A stretch of 64,000 bases of DNA, taken from Streptomyces sp. SAJ15. GTDB taxonomy: Bacteria > Actinomycetota > Actinomycetes > Streptomycetales > Streptomycetaceae. The notes below the pieces were generated by a model. It saw only the letters and a program-made list of their open reading frames with translations, had not been told where the DNA came from and made no database searches. The position numbers and the translations under genes were made by a program. Location: contig NZ_NISY01000015.1 in NCBI RefSeq assembly GCF_007595705.1, forward strand, positions 62,001 through 126,000, read 5' to 3'. Below are positions 23,931 to 34,031 of this stretch, piece by piece (position 1 is the first letter of the stretch; each line of letters opens with the position of its first letter).

Positions 23931-25265
23931 TCAGGAACCGCTGGGGAGCTCGACCTTGGCGCCGAGGCTCTGGAGCTTCTCCATGAAGTTCTCGTAGCCG
24001 CGGTTGATCAGGTCGATGCCGTGCACCCGGGAGGTGCCCTGCGCCGCCAGCGCCGCGATCAGGTAGGAGAAGCCGCCGCGCAGGTCGGGGATGACCAGGT
24101 CGGCGCCCTGCAGCTTGGTCGGTCCGGAGACGACCGCCGAGTGCAGGAAGTTGCGCTGGCCGAAGCGGCAGGCCGAGCCGCCCAGGCAGTCGCGGTAGAG
24201 CTGGATGTGCGCGCCCATCTGGTTCAGCGCCGAGGTGAAGCCCAGCCGGGACTCGTAGACCGTCTCGTGCACGATCGACAGGCCGGACGCCTGGGTCAGG
24301 GCGACCACCAGCGGCTGCTGCCAGTCGGTCTGGAAGCCGGGGTGGACGTCGGTCTCCAGGGCGATGGCGTTGAGCGAGCCGCCCGGGTGCCAGAAGCGGA
24401 TGCCCTCGTCGTCGACCTCGAAGGCGCCGCCGACCTTCCGGAAGGTGTTGAGGAAGGTCATCATCGAGCGCTGCTGGGCGCCGCGCACGTAGATGTTGCC
24501 CTCGGTGGCCAGCGCGGCCGACGCCCAGGAGGCCGCCTCCAGGCGGTCCGACAGGGCGCGGTGGTTGTAGCCGCCGAGCTTGTCGACACCGGTGATCCGG
24601 ATGGTCCGGTCGGTGTCCATGGCGATGATCGCGCCCATCTTCTGCAGCACGCAGATGAGGTCCTCGATCTCCGGCTCGACCGCCGCGTTGGACAGCTCGG
24701 TCACGCCCTCGGCCAGCACGGCCGTCAGCAGGACCTGCTCGGTGGCGCCGACCGAGGGGTAGGGCAGGCGGATCTTGGTGCCGCGCAGCCGCTGCGGGGC
24801 CTCCAGGTACTGGCCGTCATCGCGCTTCTCGATCGTCGCGCCGAACTGCCGCAGCACCTCGAAGTGGAAGTCGATGGGCCGGCCGCCGATGTCGCAGCCG
24901 CCCAGGCCCGGGATGAAGGCGTGGCCGAGGCGGTGCAGCAGCGGGCCGCAGAAGAGGATCGGGATGCGCGAGGAGCCCGCGTGCGCGTCGATGTCCGCGA
25001 CGTTGGCGCTCTCCACGCGGGTCGGGTCCAGGACCAGCTCGCCGGTCTCGTCGCCGGCGCGCACGGTCACGCCGTGCAGCTGGAGCAGGCCGCGCACCAC
25101 GCGGACATCGCGGATGTCGGGCACATTGCGCAGCCGGCTCGGCTCACTGCCGAGCAGCGCGGCGACCATGGCCTTGGGCACGAGATTCTTCGCGCCGCGG
25201 ACACGGATCTCGCCTTCCAGCGGGGTGCCGCCGTGGACGAGCAGTACATCATCGATGCCGGTCAT
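23931..25265 (-). CDS. murA: UDP-N-acetylglucosamine 1-carboxyvinyltransferase
   Basis: The 444-residue protein matches MurA throughout: G-A-K-N near residue 25, the catalytic loop G-G-C-D-I-G-G-R-P-I-D (Cys near 122), and the C-terminal R-G-G-F-S-Y-L-I-A-A-L-A. It transfers enolpyruvate from PEP to UDP-GlcNAc, the first committed step of peptidoglycan synthesis in the cytosol. The active-site Cys is present, not the Asp that gives intrinsic fosfomycin resistance, so the enzyme should be fosfomycin-sensitive. The start is ATG 25265. It converges with hupA. Confidence 0.95.
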   Translation of the reverse strand: MTGIDDVLLVHGGTPLEGEIRVRGAKNLVPKAMVAALLGSEPSRLRNVPDIRDVRVVRGLLQLHGVTVRAGDETGELVLDPTRVESANVADIDAHAGSSRIPILFCGPLLHRLGHAFIPGLGGCDIGGRPIDFHFEVLRQFGATIEKRDDGQYLEAPQRLRGTKIRLPYPSVGATEQVLLTAVLAEGVTELSNAAVEPEIEDLICVLQKMGAIIAMDTDRTIRITGVDKLGGYNHRALSDRLEAASWASAALATEGNIYVRGAQQRSMMTFLNTFRKVGGAFEVDDEGIRFWHPGGSLNAIALETDVHPGFQTDWQQPLVVALTQASGLSIVHETVYESRLGFTSALNQMGAHIQLYRDCLGGSACRFGQRNFLHSAVVSGPTKLQGADLVIPDLRGGFSYLIAALAAQGTSRVHGIDLINRGYENFMEKLQSLGAKVELPSGS

Positions 25266-25618
25266 CTGGTCTCGCGTTCCTGGGATGGGCAGGGGCAGAG
25301 CAAAAGAGTAAACGCCGCGCGAAGCGCCTCCGTCAGGCCGAGGGGGTCGTTTCGGCAACCGGAGCGCGGTATTCACACGCTCCGTGCGGGCGTGGGGACG
25401 GGCGGTTACGGAAGCGGGTGTTCCGGGTGACGTCCGTGCCACCGGCCGGGTCGCGTCCGCCGCCGCGAGGGCGGCGACCCACGCTCCGTGCGGCCCCGAC
25501 GACCCAAGGTGATCCCCGGCGACGTGCGCCGCGCCTGCGTTCGTACGCCCCGGCCCGCGCTCGGACGGGACTCGTCTTCCACTCCCCCTCCGGGCCCGAA
25601 ATGGGGGATCATGTGGCC

Positions 25619-26224
25619 ATGACCGAGGTGTCCTCGCTCACAGGGCGACTGCTTGTCGCGACACCCGCGCTGGCCGACCCGAACTTCGACCGCGCGGTGG
25701 TGCTTCTCCTCGACCACGACGAGGAGGGCTCGCTGGGGGTTGTGCTCAACCGTCCGACGCCGGTGGGGGTCGGGGACATCCTGGAGTCCTGGGCGGCGCT
25801 GGCGGGGGAGCCGGGGGTGGTCTTCCAGGGCGGCCCGGTCTCCATGGACTCCGCGCTGGGCGTGGCCGTGGTGCCCGGCGAGGCGGACCGGGAGGAGCGG
25901 GCGGGCCTGCCCTCCTCGGTGGCCGGCGACGGGCCGCTGGGCTGGCGCCGGGTGCACGGCGCGATCGGCCTGGTCGACCTGGAGGCGCCCCCCGAGTTGC
26001 TGGCCGCGGCCCTCGGCTCGCTGCGGATCTTCGCGGGGTACGCCGGCTGGGGCCCGGGCCAGTTGGAGCAGGAACTGTCCGAAGGCGCCTGGTACGTGGT
26101 CGAGTCGGAGCCCGGCGACGTGTCCTCGCCCGACCCGCAGCGGCTGTGGCGCTCGGTGCTGCGGCGACAGCGCAGCGAACTGGCGATGGTGGCCACGTAT
26201 CCGGACGATCCGTCGCTCAACTGA
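25619..26224 (+). CDS. YqgE/AlgH family protein (UPF0301)
   Basis: ATG 25619 with GGGGGA 8 bp upstream gives 201 residues. The family pattern is clear: G-R-L-L-V-A-T-P near residue 10, F-D-R-A-V-V-L-L-L-D-H, G-V-V-L-N-R-P, F-Q-G-G-P-V near 80, and F-A-G-Y-A-G-W near 140. The fold is known but the biochemical role is not settled. It is divergent from murA with about 350 bp between the starts. Earlier in-frame starts (ATG 25601, GTG 25613) are possible. Confidence 0.88.
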   Translation: MTEVSSLTGRLLVATPALADPNFDRAVVLLLDHDEEGSLGVVLNRPTPVGVGDILESWAALAGEPGVVFQGGPVSMDSALGVAVVPGEADREERAGLPSSVAGDGPLGWRRVHGAIGLVDLEAPPELLAAALGSLRIFAGYAGWGPGQLEQELSEGAWYVVESEPGDVSSPDPQRLWRSVLRRQRSELAMVATYPDDPSLN

Positions 26225-26816
26225 CGCCCGCACCCGCCGATTCGACCCGACCGGCCGGACCCCGACCGGCGGGGCGTTTTTCGGCCGGACGAAGCGGACC
26301 CCCGGGGCTCGTCGAAGTTCCCCGCCGGGCAGTCGTGTTGGGGGCGGGCGTCGACCGGTCACGGCTCGGGCCGGGTGGTGCCGCTGACCGTGTCGACCAC
26401 CAGCGGCCGCTTGGCCGGCTCGCCCCGGCCCAGCAGCCGCCCGCCGCCCGCCGCGCGGTCCACCACCACGGCCACCCGCTCCTCGCGCGGCAGCAGCCGC
26501 CCGCCGGCCGTGTCGCTCGCCGCGCGGGCCGTCGCGAGCGCCGGGGCCGGGGCGCGCTCGGCGCCGGCGACCGCCGCCGCCCACGCGCCGCCGCCCGGGG
26601 CGCCGCGCTGCCGGGCGCTGGCCTGGGCGGGGCGGCGCGCGCCGTGGGCATGGCCGGATATGCCCTTCCCGGGCGGCGGCCGGGGTGGCAGCGCTGGGGC
26701 CGGCGTGGCGCCTGGGGACAGCGCGCCCGCCGCCCGCCGCCCCGGCCGCCTCGGGTGCGGAGAGCCTCGGCCCGGCCGCTCCCCGCACCCGACGGGCGTG
26801 AGTACCCTTGGTCCGT
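26225..26816. other. 592-bp stretch without a callable gene
   Basis: No gene with a ribosome site was found. On the minus strand an open frame ending at 26359 has almost pure G/C third positions and a protein-like C-terminus (V-A-V-V-V-D-R-A-A-G-G-G-R-L-L). The only start codon in frame is a GTG at 26874, inside the antisense of the next gene. It may be a 3' relic of a lost gene. The right end holds the promoter of the DUF3039 gene. Confidence 0.4.
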
Positions 26817-27110
26817 ATGAGCACTCTTGAGCCCGAGCGCGGGGCAGGTACGGGGACCCTCGTTGAGCCGACACCGCAGGTGTCGCACGGTGACGGCGAC
26901 CACGAGCGCTTCGCCCATTACGTACAGAAGGACAAGATCATGGAGAGCGCGCTCTCCGGATCTCCGGTGGTCGCCCTGTGCGGCAAGGTCTGGGTGCCGG
27001 GTCGTGACCCGAAGAAGTACCCGGTCTGCCCGATGTGCAAGGAGATCTTCGACGGCATGGGCGCCGGCGACGACAAGGGCAAGGACGGCAAGGGCGGCGG
27101 CAAGAAGTAG
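26817..27110 (+). CDS. DUF3039 family protein
   Basis: This encodes 97 residues from ATG 26817. The core has H-Y-V-Q-K-D-K-I, a V-V-A-L-C-G-K-V-W-V-P strand and P-V-C-P-M-C-K-E-I. Together the Cys residues suggest a small zinc ribbon (C...C-x2-C). The tail is a Gly/Lys-rich disordered segment. The family is conserved in actinobacteria beside YqgE and murA but has no known function. It has its own strong terminator at 27153. Confidence 0.88.
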   Translation: MSTLEPERGAGTGTLVEPTPQVSHGDGDHERFAHYVQKDKIMESALSGSPVVALCGKVWVPGRDPKKYPVCPMCKEIFDGMGAGDDKGKDGKGGGKK

Positions 27111-27152
27111 CCAGCCGGCCGGCCGCGTCCGGCGGCCCGGCTGACCGCCCAC

Positions 27153-27202
27153 GGCGCGCCCGGTCGACACCCCCGCGAGACGGGGGGCCGACCGGGCGCG
27201 CC
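27153..27202 (+). terminator. hairpin terminator after the DUF3039 gene
   Basis: GGCGCGCCCGGTCG and CGACCGGGCGCGCC form a perfect 14-bp outer stem. The inner CCCCC/GGGGG can extend it. It lies 43 bp past the stop codon. Confidence 0.8.
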
Positions 27203-27382
27203 GCGCTGTGCCCGCCCCGCGACGGCCGTCGCGCCTTGTGAACAACGCCTCGGGAGGCGAGCGCGCGGACCGCGGAAGCCCGCGCCCGACCGGCGCTCCA
27301 CCCGGGGTCGAGCGCCGCGGGGCAGGGGAACAGCGGGTGGCGGCCGACGCCCCGGCCCGCCGATCGCCACGAGGGGTGCGCC

Positions 27383-28462
27383 ATGCGGCTGTGGGGACTC
27401 GACCGCTCCGAGCGACGCCTCGTGGACCCCGGACTGCCCCAGGCGGCGCGGCTCCCCTACCCCGACGGCTGGTTCGCCCTGGCCACCAGTGCGGAGCTGA
27501 AGCCCGGCACGGTGCTGAACCGGCGGCTCACGGGTGAGGACGTGGTCCTCTACCGGACCGCGAGCGGGCGGCCGCGCGCCGTCCGGCCCTACTGCCCGCA
27601 CCTGGGGGCACACCTCGGCCACGGCGCCACGGTCCGGGGCGAGAACATCCGCTGCCCTTTCCACCACTTCCGGTTCGGCCCGGACGGGGTGTGCGTCGCG
27701 ACCGGCTACGGAACCCCGCCGCCCAAGGCCCGGCTGGCCACCCTGCCGTGCCGGGAGCTGGACGGCCTCGTCTTCGTCTGGCGCCACGCCCGACACGAGC
27801 CCCCGTCCTGGGAGATCGAGGCGCTGCCGCCCGAGGGCTTCCCGGAGCCGTACTGCGTGCTTCTCACCCGGCGGGACCACCCGCAGGACGTCATGGAGAA
27901 CCTCGTGGACTACGGGCACTTCCTCCCGGTCCACGGCTACCGGCTGGAGGTCGTCAGCCCTCCCCGGTTCGAGGGCACGCGGCTGGAGACGGCCAACCGG
28001 ATCCGTACCGGCCGGGCCGGTGCGGCCTGGAAGATCTCCGCGGCCTCGCCCGTGTCCCGGGTGGTCATGCAGGGGCTCGGTGTGGTCCGGGTCCAGGTCG
28101 ACAGCCCCCAGTTCCGGTTCCGGGCGCGCGGCTGGTTCTGCGTCACGCCCACGGACCCCTGCCGGGTCGAGATCCGCATGGCGGTCGCCCTGCGCCCGGC
28201 CGGCACCGGTCACGGTCGCCTCGTCCGGACGCTGGTGGCGCTGGCGGCCCGCCCGTACACCTGGCTGGCCGCGCGCGACAACGCCGAGGACGTCCCCATC
28301 TGGGAGAACAAGACCCATCTGGCGCACCCGCGGCTCACCAAGGGGGACGGTCCCATCGGGAGGTTCCGCCGGTGGGCGGAGCAGTTCTACAGCGAGCCCC
28401 TCGGGAGCGGGGCGGAGCGGCTCGACGAAGGCCCGCCCGCGGGCCGCGGACGAGGCGGCTGA
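27383..28462 (+). CDS. Rieske-type non-heme iron oxygenase
   Basis: The 359-residue protein starts at ATG 27383 behind GAGGGG. A Rieske [2Fe-2S] domain at about 30-130 has C-P-H...C-P-F-H-H. The C-terminal domain carries N-L-V-D-Y-G-H-F-L-P-V-H (about residues 173-184), the Asp/His set that binds the mononuclear iron. The split resembles KshA/DAF-36-like sterol or ketosteroid oxygenases. It hydroxylates or desaturates an unknown hydrophobic substrate and needs a separate reductase, which is not nearby. It is monocistronic and converges with the ABC operon. Confidence 0.82.
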   Translation: MRLWGLDRSERRLVDPGLPQAARLPYPDGWFALATSAELKPGTVLNRRLTGEDVVLYRTASGRPRAVRPYCPHLGAHLGHGATVRGENIRCPFHHFRFGPDGVCVATGYGTPPPKARLATLPCRELDGLVFVWRHARHEPPSWEIEALPPEGFPEPYCVLLTRRDHPQDVMENLVDYGHFLPVHGYRLEVVSPPRFEGTRLETANRIRTGRAGAAWKISAASPVSRVVMQGLGVVRVQVDSPQFRFRARGWFCVTPTDPCRVEIRMAVALRPAGTGHGRLVRTLVALAARPYTWLAARDNAEDVPIWENKTHLAHPRLTKGDGPIGRFRRWAEQFYSEPLGSGAERLDEGPPAGRGRGG

Positions 28463-28489
28463 GCGGGCGGGCGGGTGGAGCGGGTGGGG

Positions 28490-29277
28490 CTACCGCCGGG
28501 TCGCGCGGGCGAAGGCCGTACGGGCCCACAGGTAGCCGGCCAGGGTGAGACCCGCGCACCAGGCGAGGGAGATCACCGCGCTGTTGCCGATCTCGGTGCC
28601 GACCAGCAGCCCGCGCAGGGTCTCGATCATCGGGGTGAAGGGCTGGTACTCGGCGAAGTACCGCAGCCCGGTGGGCATGGAGTCGGTGGGCACGATGGCG
28701 CTGCCGAGGAAGGGCAGGAACGTCAGCGGCATGGGCAGGTTGCTGGCGGTCTCGACGGACTTGGCCACCAGGCCCATGGCGACGCAGAGCCAGGTGAGGG
28801 CGAGGGCGAGCAGGGTGAGCAGCCCGGCGGCCGCCAGCCACTCCACGGGCGTGGCGTCGGGGCGGAAGCCGACGGCGAGCGCCACGCCGGCGACGAGCGC
28901 GAGGCCCACCAGCGTCTGGATCACGCTGCCGACGACATGGCCGGTCAGGAAGGAGGACCGGGAGATCGACATGGTGCGGAAGCGGTTGACGATGCCCTCG
29001 GTCTTGTCGGTGCAGACGCTGATGGCGGCGGACAGGGCGCCGTTGCTCGTGGCCATCAGGAGGATGCCGGGGGCGACGTAGTCGATGTACTCGTCGCCGC
29101 CGGTCGGCATGGTGCTGATGCCGTCGCCCAGGGCGTTGCCGAAGGCGTAGTTGAACAGCAGGAGCATCATGACGGGCATCGCGGCGACCATGAGCGTCAG
29201 GGACGGGTAGCGCAGGGCGTGCTTCAGGTTGCGCCGTAACATCGTCAGGGAGTCGCGGGTGGCGTACGAGGCGGTGC

Positions 29278-29281
<4 letters not shown>
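28490..29281 (-). CDS. ABC-2 type transporter permease
   Basis: This encodes 263 residues and six predicted membrane segments, with the ABC-2 signature region F-R-T-M-S-I-S-R-S-S-F-L and a terminal E-Y-Q-P-F-T-P-M-I-E-T-L-R-G. It pairs with the DrrA-like ATPase upstream, which it overlaps by 4 bp (ATGA), to form an exporter of the daunorubicin-resistance type. Longer in-frame starts run into the ATPase gene and were rejected. The substrate is unknown. Confidence 0.9.
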
Positions 29282-30297
<1,016 letters not shown>

Positions 30298-30454
30298 GCC
30301 TGCCTCTTCGATGGGTGAGCTGGCGGGTGACGGAGGGTATGGCTGAGGGGCGCGCTGGCGAGTGACGGCCAGGTTCCGGCCGATGGGCGCGCTGGCGGGT
30401 TCAGTGGGGCGCGGCCGACGGGCGCGCCGGTGGGGGTGTCGGAGGGCCGGCCGG

Positions 30455-31291
30455 TCAGGCGCGGCGGATCACGACGTCGCCGTAGCTGGTGCGGGCGTGC
30501 ACCTCGACGGTCCGGGTGGAGGTGCCGGGCCCCTGGGCGGGGCCGAGGGAGTTGCGCACCTGGCCGAACTGGGTCTGCGCATCGAGCCAGGCGGCGGTGG
30601 ACTCGGGGATGCCGACCTCCAGGTCGCCGACGGCGGTCCGCAGCGCGATCCGGCCGCTCGCCACCTCGTGGACGCGGATGGCGCCGTTGGCGGACCGGGC
30701 GTCGACCCCGGAGTGGGCGACGTTCACGGAGATGCGGCCGTTGGCGGACTTGGCCCGCAGCTCGCCGACGGCCTCGCCGACCTCGATGTCGCCGTTGGCG
30801 TTCTCCACCGTGGTGGCGCCGGCGACCTCGCCGATCTCGATCCGGCCCGCGCCGCTCACCTCCGCGTCCCCCGAGGCGCGGTCCAGTCGGATGTCGCCGT
30901 GGCTGGTCTTCAGCCGGACCTGCGCGGCGTCCTCGACGTGGAGGTCACCGAGCGAGGTCTTCAGCCGGCAGTCCCCCAGCAGCCCCGCGCAGGTGACGTT
31001 CCCCAGGGCGGTGACGCCGTCGATCTTCGAACCGGCCGGCAGCTCGACGCGGACGTCCAGCATGCCGGGCTTGCCGAAGAGTGAGCGCTTCTTCGGCCCC
31101 TTGACCGTCAGCCGGCCGTCCGCGTAGCCGACCTTGGTCTGCTCGGCGGCCTGGATGTCGGCGTCCCGGGTGGTGTCCTGCGGCTGCACCTCGACCACGG
31201 TCTCGGCGCGCTTGCCGGCGGTGATGCGGATCGATGCGACCTCGAACTCGAGGGTGGCGGTGATGGGCGCTGGGGTGTCGAAAGCAGGCAT
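30455..31291 (-). CDS. DUF4097-family beta-repeat protein
   Basis: The 278 residues are almost all short beta strands with repeated V-x-x-A-N-G-x-I-x-V and T-S-x-G-D-I/L units (for example V-E-N-A-N-G-D-I-E-V and T-S-H-G-D-I), predicting a right-handed beta solenoid. No signal peptide or membrane segment is seen, so it should be cytosolic here. It sits between the HicB-like regulator and the exporter genes on one strand. Such sets are common in Streptomyces. The role is unknown, possibly a scaffold or sensor for the exporter. Confidence 0.85.
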   Translation of the reverse strand: MPAFDTPAPITATLEFEVASIRITAGKRAETVVEVQPQDTTRDADIQAAEQTKVGYADGRLTVKGPKKRSLFGKPGMLDVRVELPAGSKIDGVTALGNVTCAGLLGDCRLKTSLGDLHVEDAAQVRLKTSHGDIRLDRASGDAEVSGAGRIEIGEVAGATTVENANGDIEVGEAVGELRAKSANGRISVNVAHSGVDARSANGAIRVHEVASGRIALRTAVGDLEVGIPESTAAWLDAQTQFGQVRNSLGPAQGPGTSTRTVEVHARTSYGDVVIRRA

Positions 31292-31399
31292 GGCTGTCCC
31301 GTCCTCTTGGCTCAGGTGTGCGTTTCCGCTGGTGGCAGCGGTGAAGTGGCTGGTGGCAGCGGTGAGGTGAAGGTGGTGGTGCGGGGCGGCGCGGGGTGG

Positions 31400-31927
31400 C
31401 TAGCTGACCCAGCCCGTGTAGCTGCTCTGGCCCCGGCGGCTGCGCTCGGCGGGGCGGGGGCGCTGCTCGGCGGGGGCCAGGGCGGTGGCGGCGGCCCGTA
31501 CCAGCCAGGCGTTGACCGACAGGCTCTCCTGGCCGGCGGCCTCCTCGATCCGCGCCTTCAGGTTCGCCGGCAGCCGGAAGTTGATCCGCGCGGTGCCGCC
31601 GTCCTCGACGTCCACGGGCGCCGCCGCCCGCCCGCCGGCGGGCGGGCCCGGCGGCTGCTCGTCCGCCGCGGCCGGCTCCTGCCCCGGCGCCGGCGTCACG
31701 ACGAACTCGGGGTCGAGCCCGCGCAGCCGTACGTCGACGGACCCCGGCGCCAGCTCGCGGGTGACCTCGCCCATGGCGGAGGACAGCGCGTTCAGCAGGG
31801 TGAGCCGGGTGGCCGACTCCAGAGGCGCGGTGAGCCGCTCGGCCAGCTCCCGGGCTTCCTCACCACCGGCGGCCGCGGCGACCGCGAGCTCGTGCCGGAG
31901 GTTTTCGACGTAGGGCGTGAGGTCCAT
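31400..31927 (-). CDS. HicB-like ribbon-helix-helix regulator
   Basis: The 175-residue protein starts at ATG 31927. The N-terminal half is helical (Y-V-E-N-L-R-H-E-L), the middle is Pro/Ala-rich, and a ribbon-helix-helix lies near 125-160 (I-N-F-R-L-P-A-N-L-K-A-R-I-E, then S-V-N-A-W-L-V-R-A-A). That is the DNA-binding fold of HicB/Arc proteins. No HicA toxin is encoded next to it. It heads the DUF4097/ABC operon. Its start abuts a long array of TGGCGCC-type units, which is a plausible binding platform because RHH proteins bind short repeated boxes cooperatively. Confidence 0.75.
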   Translation of the reverse strand: MDLTPYVENLRHELAVAAAAGGEEARELAERLTAPLESATRLTLLNALSSAMGEVTRELAPGSVDVRLRGLDPEFVVTPAPGQEPAAADEQPPGPPAGGRAAAPVDVEDGGTARINFRLPANLKARIEEAAGQESLSVNAWLVRAAATALAPAEQRPRPAERSRRGQSSYTGWVS

Positions 31928-31937
31928 AACGCCAGTA

Positions 31938-32186
31938 TGGCGCCATCGTGGCGCCATTGCAAGCGGGAGTGGCGCCGGGTGGCGCCGCTTGGCGCCGACG
32001 GGTGGCGTGGAGCGGCCTGGCGCCGTGTGCCGTACGGGGTGTGCGGGCCTGGGGTGGCCCGAGATCCAGCACGCTTGTGCGCCAGGCGTGGCGCCCAGGT
32101 GGCACCTTGTGGCGCCGTGTGGCACCGCGTGGTGTTGCCTGGCGTCACGTGGCACCGTACGGCATCGCGTGGCGTCGTATGGCGCT
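31938..32186. repeat. TGGCRYC repeat array phased at 10 bp
   Basis: Some 17 TGGCGCC-like units fill the gap between the HicB-like gene and the gene at 32261. Units start at 31938, 31949, 31970, 31980, 31990, 32003, 32018 and 32089. Then units at 32100, 32110, 32120, 32130, 32140, 32150, 32160, 32170 and 32180 fall in exact 10-bp register. The consensus is TGGCRYCGYG. TGGCGCCA is itself palindromic. A 10-bp step places every unit on one face of the helix. It has no open frame of note and probably acts as a cooperative operator. Confidence 0.75.
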
Positions 32187-32260
32187 CCCTCGCTCCCGGG
32201 GCGGCCCGGCCCCGGGAAAACCACTACCGGCCTCGGAAGCCCGGCCCTACGATCCCGCCC

Positions 32261-32488
32261 GTGCCCAGACCCCATGGCTTCACCTACACCCACCACGCCG
32301 ACGGCACGGTGGACATCACCCACCACGGCCGCCCCGCCGCAACCCTCCGCGGCCCGCGCGCACAGAAGTTCCTCGCCGAGGTCGAATCCGGCGACGAGCA
32401 ACTGGTGATGGCGCGCTGGACGGGCGCGTACAAGTTCGGCAACGAGCGGGTGGCGCGGAACCATCCGCGCAATCAAGGCCGGCGCTGA
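32261..32488 (+). CDS. small conserved hypothetical protein
   Basis: The GTG at 32261 gives 75 residues: a short N-terminal beta part (Y-T-H-H-A-D-G-T-V-D-I-T-H-H-G-R) and a helical part (R-A-Q-K-F-L-A-E-V-E-S-G-D-E-Q) with a basic tail (G-N-E-R-V-A-R-N). Similar small proteins are common in Streptomyces. The function is unknown. It lies across the repeat array from the HicB-like gene, so it may share its control. Confidence 0.65.
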   Translation: MPRPHGFTYTHHADGTVDITHHGRPAATLRGPRAQKFLAEVESGDEQLVMARWTGAYKFGNERVARNHPRNQGRR

Positions 32489-32671
32489 CCGGCGGTACAC
32501 GATGGCCGTCAGGGCTTGCGGGGGCGCCCGTCACCGAACTCCGCGGAGTTGCCGGCTGGCGTCGTGCCCAAGGGCGCAGAATTCAAGACATTCAATCCGA
32601 ATGTCGGCTTATCGCGATGTTGCGGTGTTAGCTTGTGCGCGCTCATTACTGATCACTTCCAGGGGGTCACT

Positions 32672-33967
32672 TTGCGTATATGCACAAGACTTGCTGCACT
32701 TACGTCGACGGCAGTGGTTGCGGCCTTGCTTCCGCTGGCGGGGATCGCGCCGGCTCACGCGGATGCGCCCAAGAAGCAGTGCGACATTGTCTACGGCGCA
32801 CAGAAGGTCTTCTGGGCGATGACGTGTAGCGAACCGGGAGAGTCGATGATCGGCGGCTTCGCTACCTGGCGGAATGTGCCCATCACCTTTGACCGGGTGG
32901 CCACACCTCACGAGACGGTACAGGCGTCCAATTACCTGAGGGTCACGCCGAACAACGAGAAGTCGCCGTTCGCGCCCAACATCGAGATCGGTCTGTACGC
33001 GGAGAAGACAGGTAAGACCACCTCCACCTACGGCCCGCGCTGGACCGAACTGGGCAAGCACGGTGGACGGACGAAGGCCATCACCGCCGGGGTGAACCCG
33101 AACAAGGCGGACCGGCGTAACCACACTTACCTGACCATCCGCAAGGACAAGGGTCACCAGTGGGACGTGCTGTACGACTTCAACCAGGTCGGCAGCACCA
33201 CCGATCAGCTCAAAGTGGTCCTCGGCCTCAACCGGATCGATACCGGACTGGAAGTCATGGGCCCGCAGTACGTGAACGTGCCGGACATCGGCGATCGCAT
33301 GCAGTTCCTGGACCTCAACCGAACCTGGCACAGGATCAAGACGAAGAACACCGCCAAGGTCATCTCGCTTCCCGGGTGCGGCAAACAGAAGAAGCCCCCG
33401 TACTGTTTCAAGACGCGGCTCACCGGCGGGCAGTCCTTCACTCAGTGGACGGTGGGCAAGCCGCGTAAGCAGCAGGCCGTTCCGGCCGCTCAGGAGACCG
33501 CACCACCGGCCCCGACGGTCAGTGGCTCCGTACCCCGCGTGTTCAACGGCGTGGACCAGAGGGCGCTGCAACAGTGCTTGGCGAAGGACCCCGACGCCTG
33601 CCTGAATACGGTTCCCGGCTTGTCTCGATGCGTGCGCACCGCGCGGGTGTGCAACGCCACCGCCCTGCATGCCGTTCCCTCCTCGGCGGACCCCGTCGCA
33701 CCCGCCGGCGTCAGCGCATCCGCGGTCCGGGCCCGCGCCGCCGCCTCCTTCGCCGTGGCCCCGGAGGGCGTCAGCGTCACCAGCGCACGGACACCAGCCG
33801 AATTCCCCGTCGCGTCCGTCGGCCCCCGCGTGTGGACGGTGAAGTCGTCGCACACCACTCCCGGCCTGGAGAAGCGCGGCCTTCGCTTCACCGGCTTCCG
33901 TGCCACGTACTCCGCGCAGACCGGCCAGCTTCTGGAGGCGTGCTGGGGTCAGATGTGCCGCTCATAG
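32672..33967 (+). CDS. secreted protein of unknown function
   Basis: The TTG at 32672 follows AGGGGG with 5-bp spacing and gives 431 residues. A Sec signal (R-I-C-T-R-L, hydrophobic core, A-P-A-H-A-D-A) ends near residue 28. The mature part is a beta-rich domain of about 240 residues with pairs of Cys (near the start, and in G-C-G-K...Y-C-F-K), a Pro/Ala linker, and a C-terminal domain with more Cys pairs ending E-A-C-W-G-Q-M-C. I do not recognise the family. The next gene is a secreted NucA/NucB nuclease with the same kind of TTG start, so the two may act together outside the cell. G+C is lower than in flanking genes. Confidence 0.7.
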   Translation: MRICTRLAALTSTAVVAALLPLAGIAPAHADAPKKQCDIVYGAQKVFWAMTCSEPGESMIGGFATWRNVPITFDRVATPHETVQASNYLRVTPNNEKSPFAPNIEIGLYAEKTGKTTSTYGPRWTELGKHGGRTKAITAGVNPNKADRRNHTYLTIRKDKGHQWDVLYDFNQVGSTTDQLKVVLGLNRIDTGLEVMGPQYVNVPDIGDRMQFLDLNRTWHRIKTKNTAKVISLPGCGKQKKPPYCFKTRLTGGQSFTQWTVGKPRKQQAVPAAQETAPPAPTVSGSVPRVFNGVDQRALQQCLAKDPDACLNTVPGLSRCVRTARVCNATALHAVPSSADPVAPAGVSASAVRARAAASFAVAPEGVSVTSARTPAEFPVASVGPRVWTVKSSHTTPGLEKRGLRFTGFRATYSAQTGQLLEACWGQMCRS

Positions 33968-34031
33968 GCGGCCGTGGCTCATGTTGCACATCCCACCGAC
34001 ACGCCCACTTCCCATCGCCAAGGAGCACACC

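Noticed and set aside
31938..32186. Interpreting the TGGCRYC array as a CRISPR array
   Set aside because: The units are 7-10 bp with no unique spacers of constant length and no cas genes nearby.
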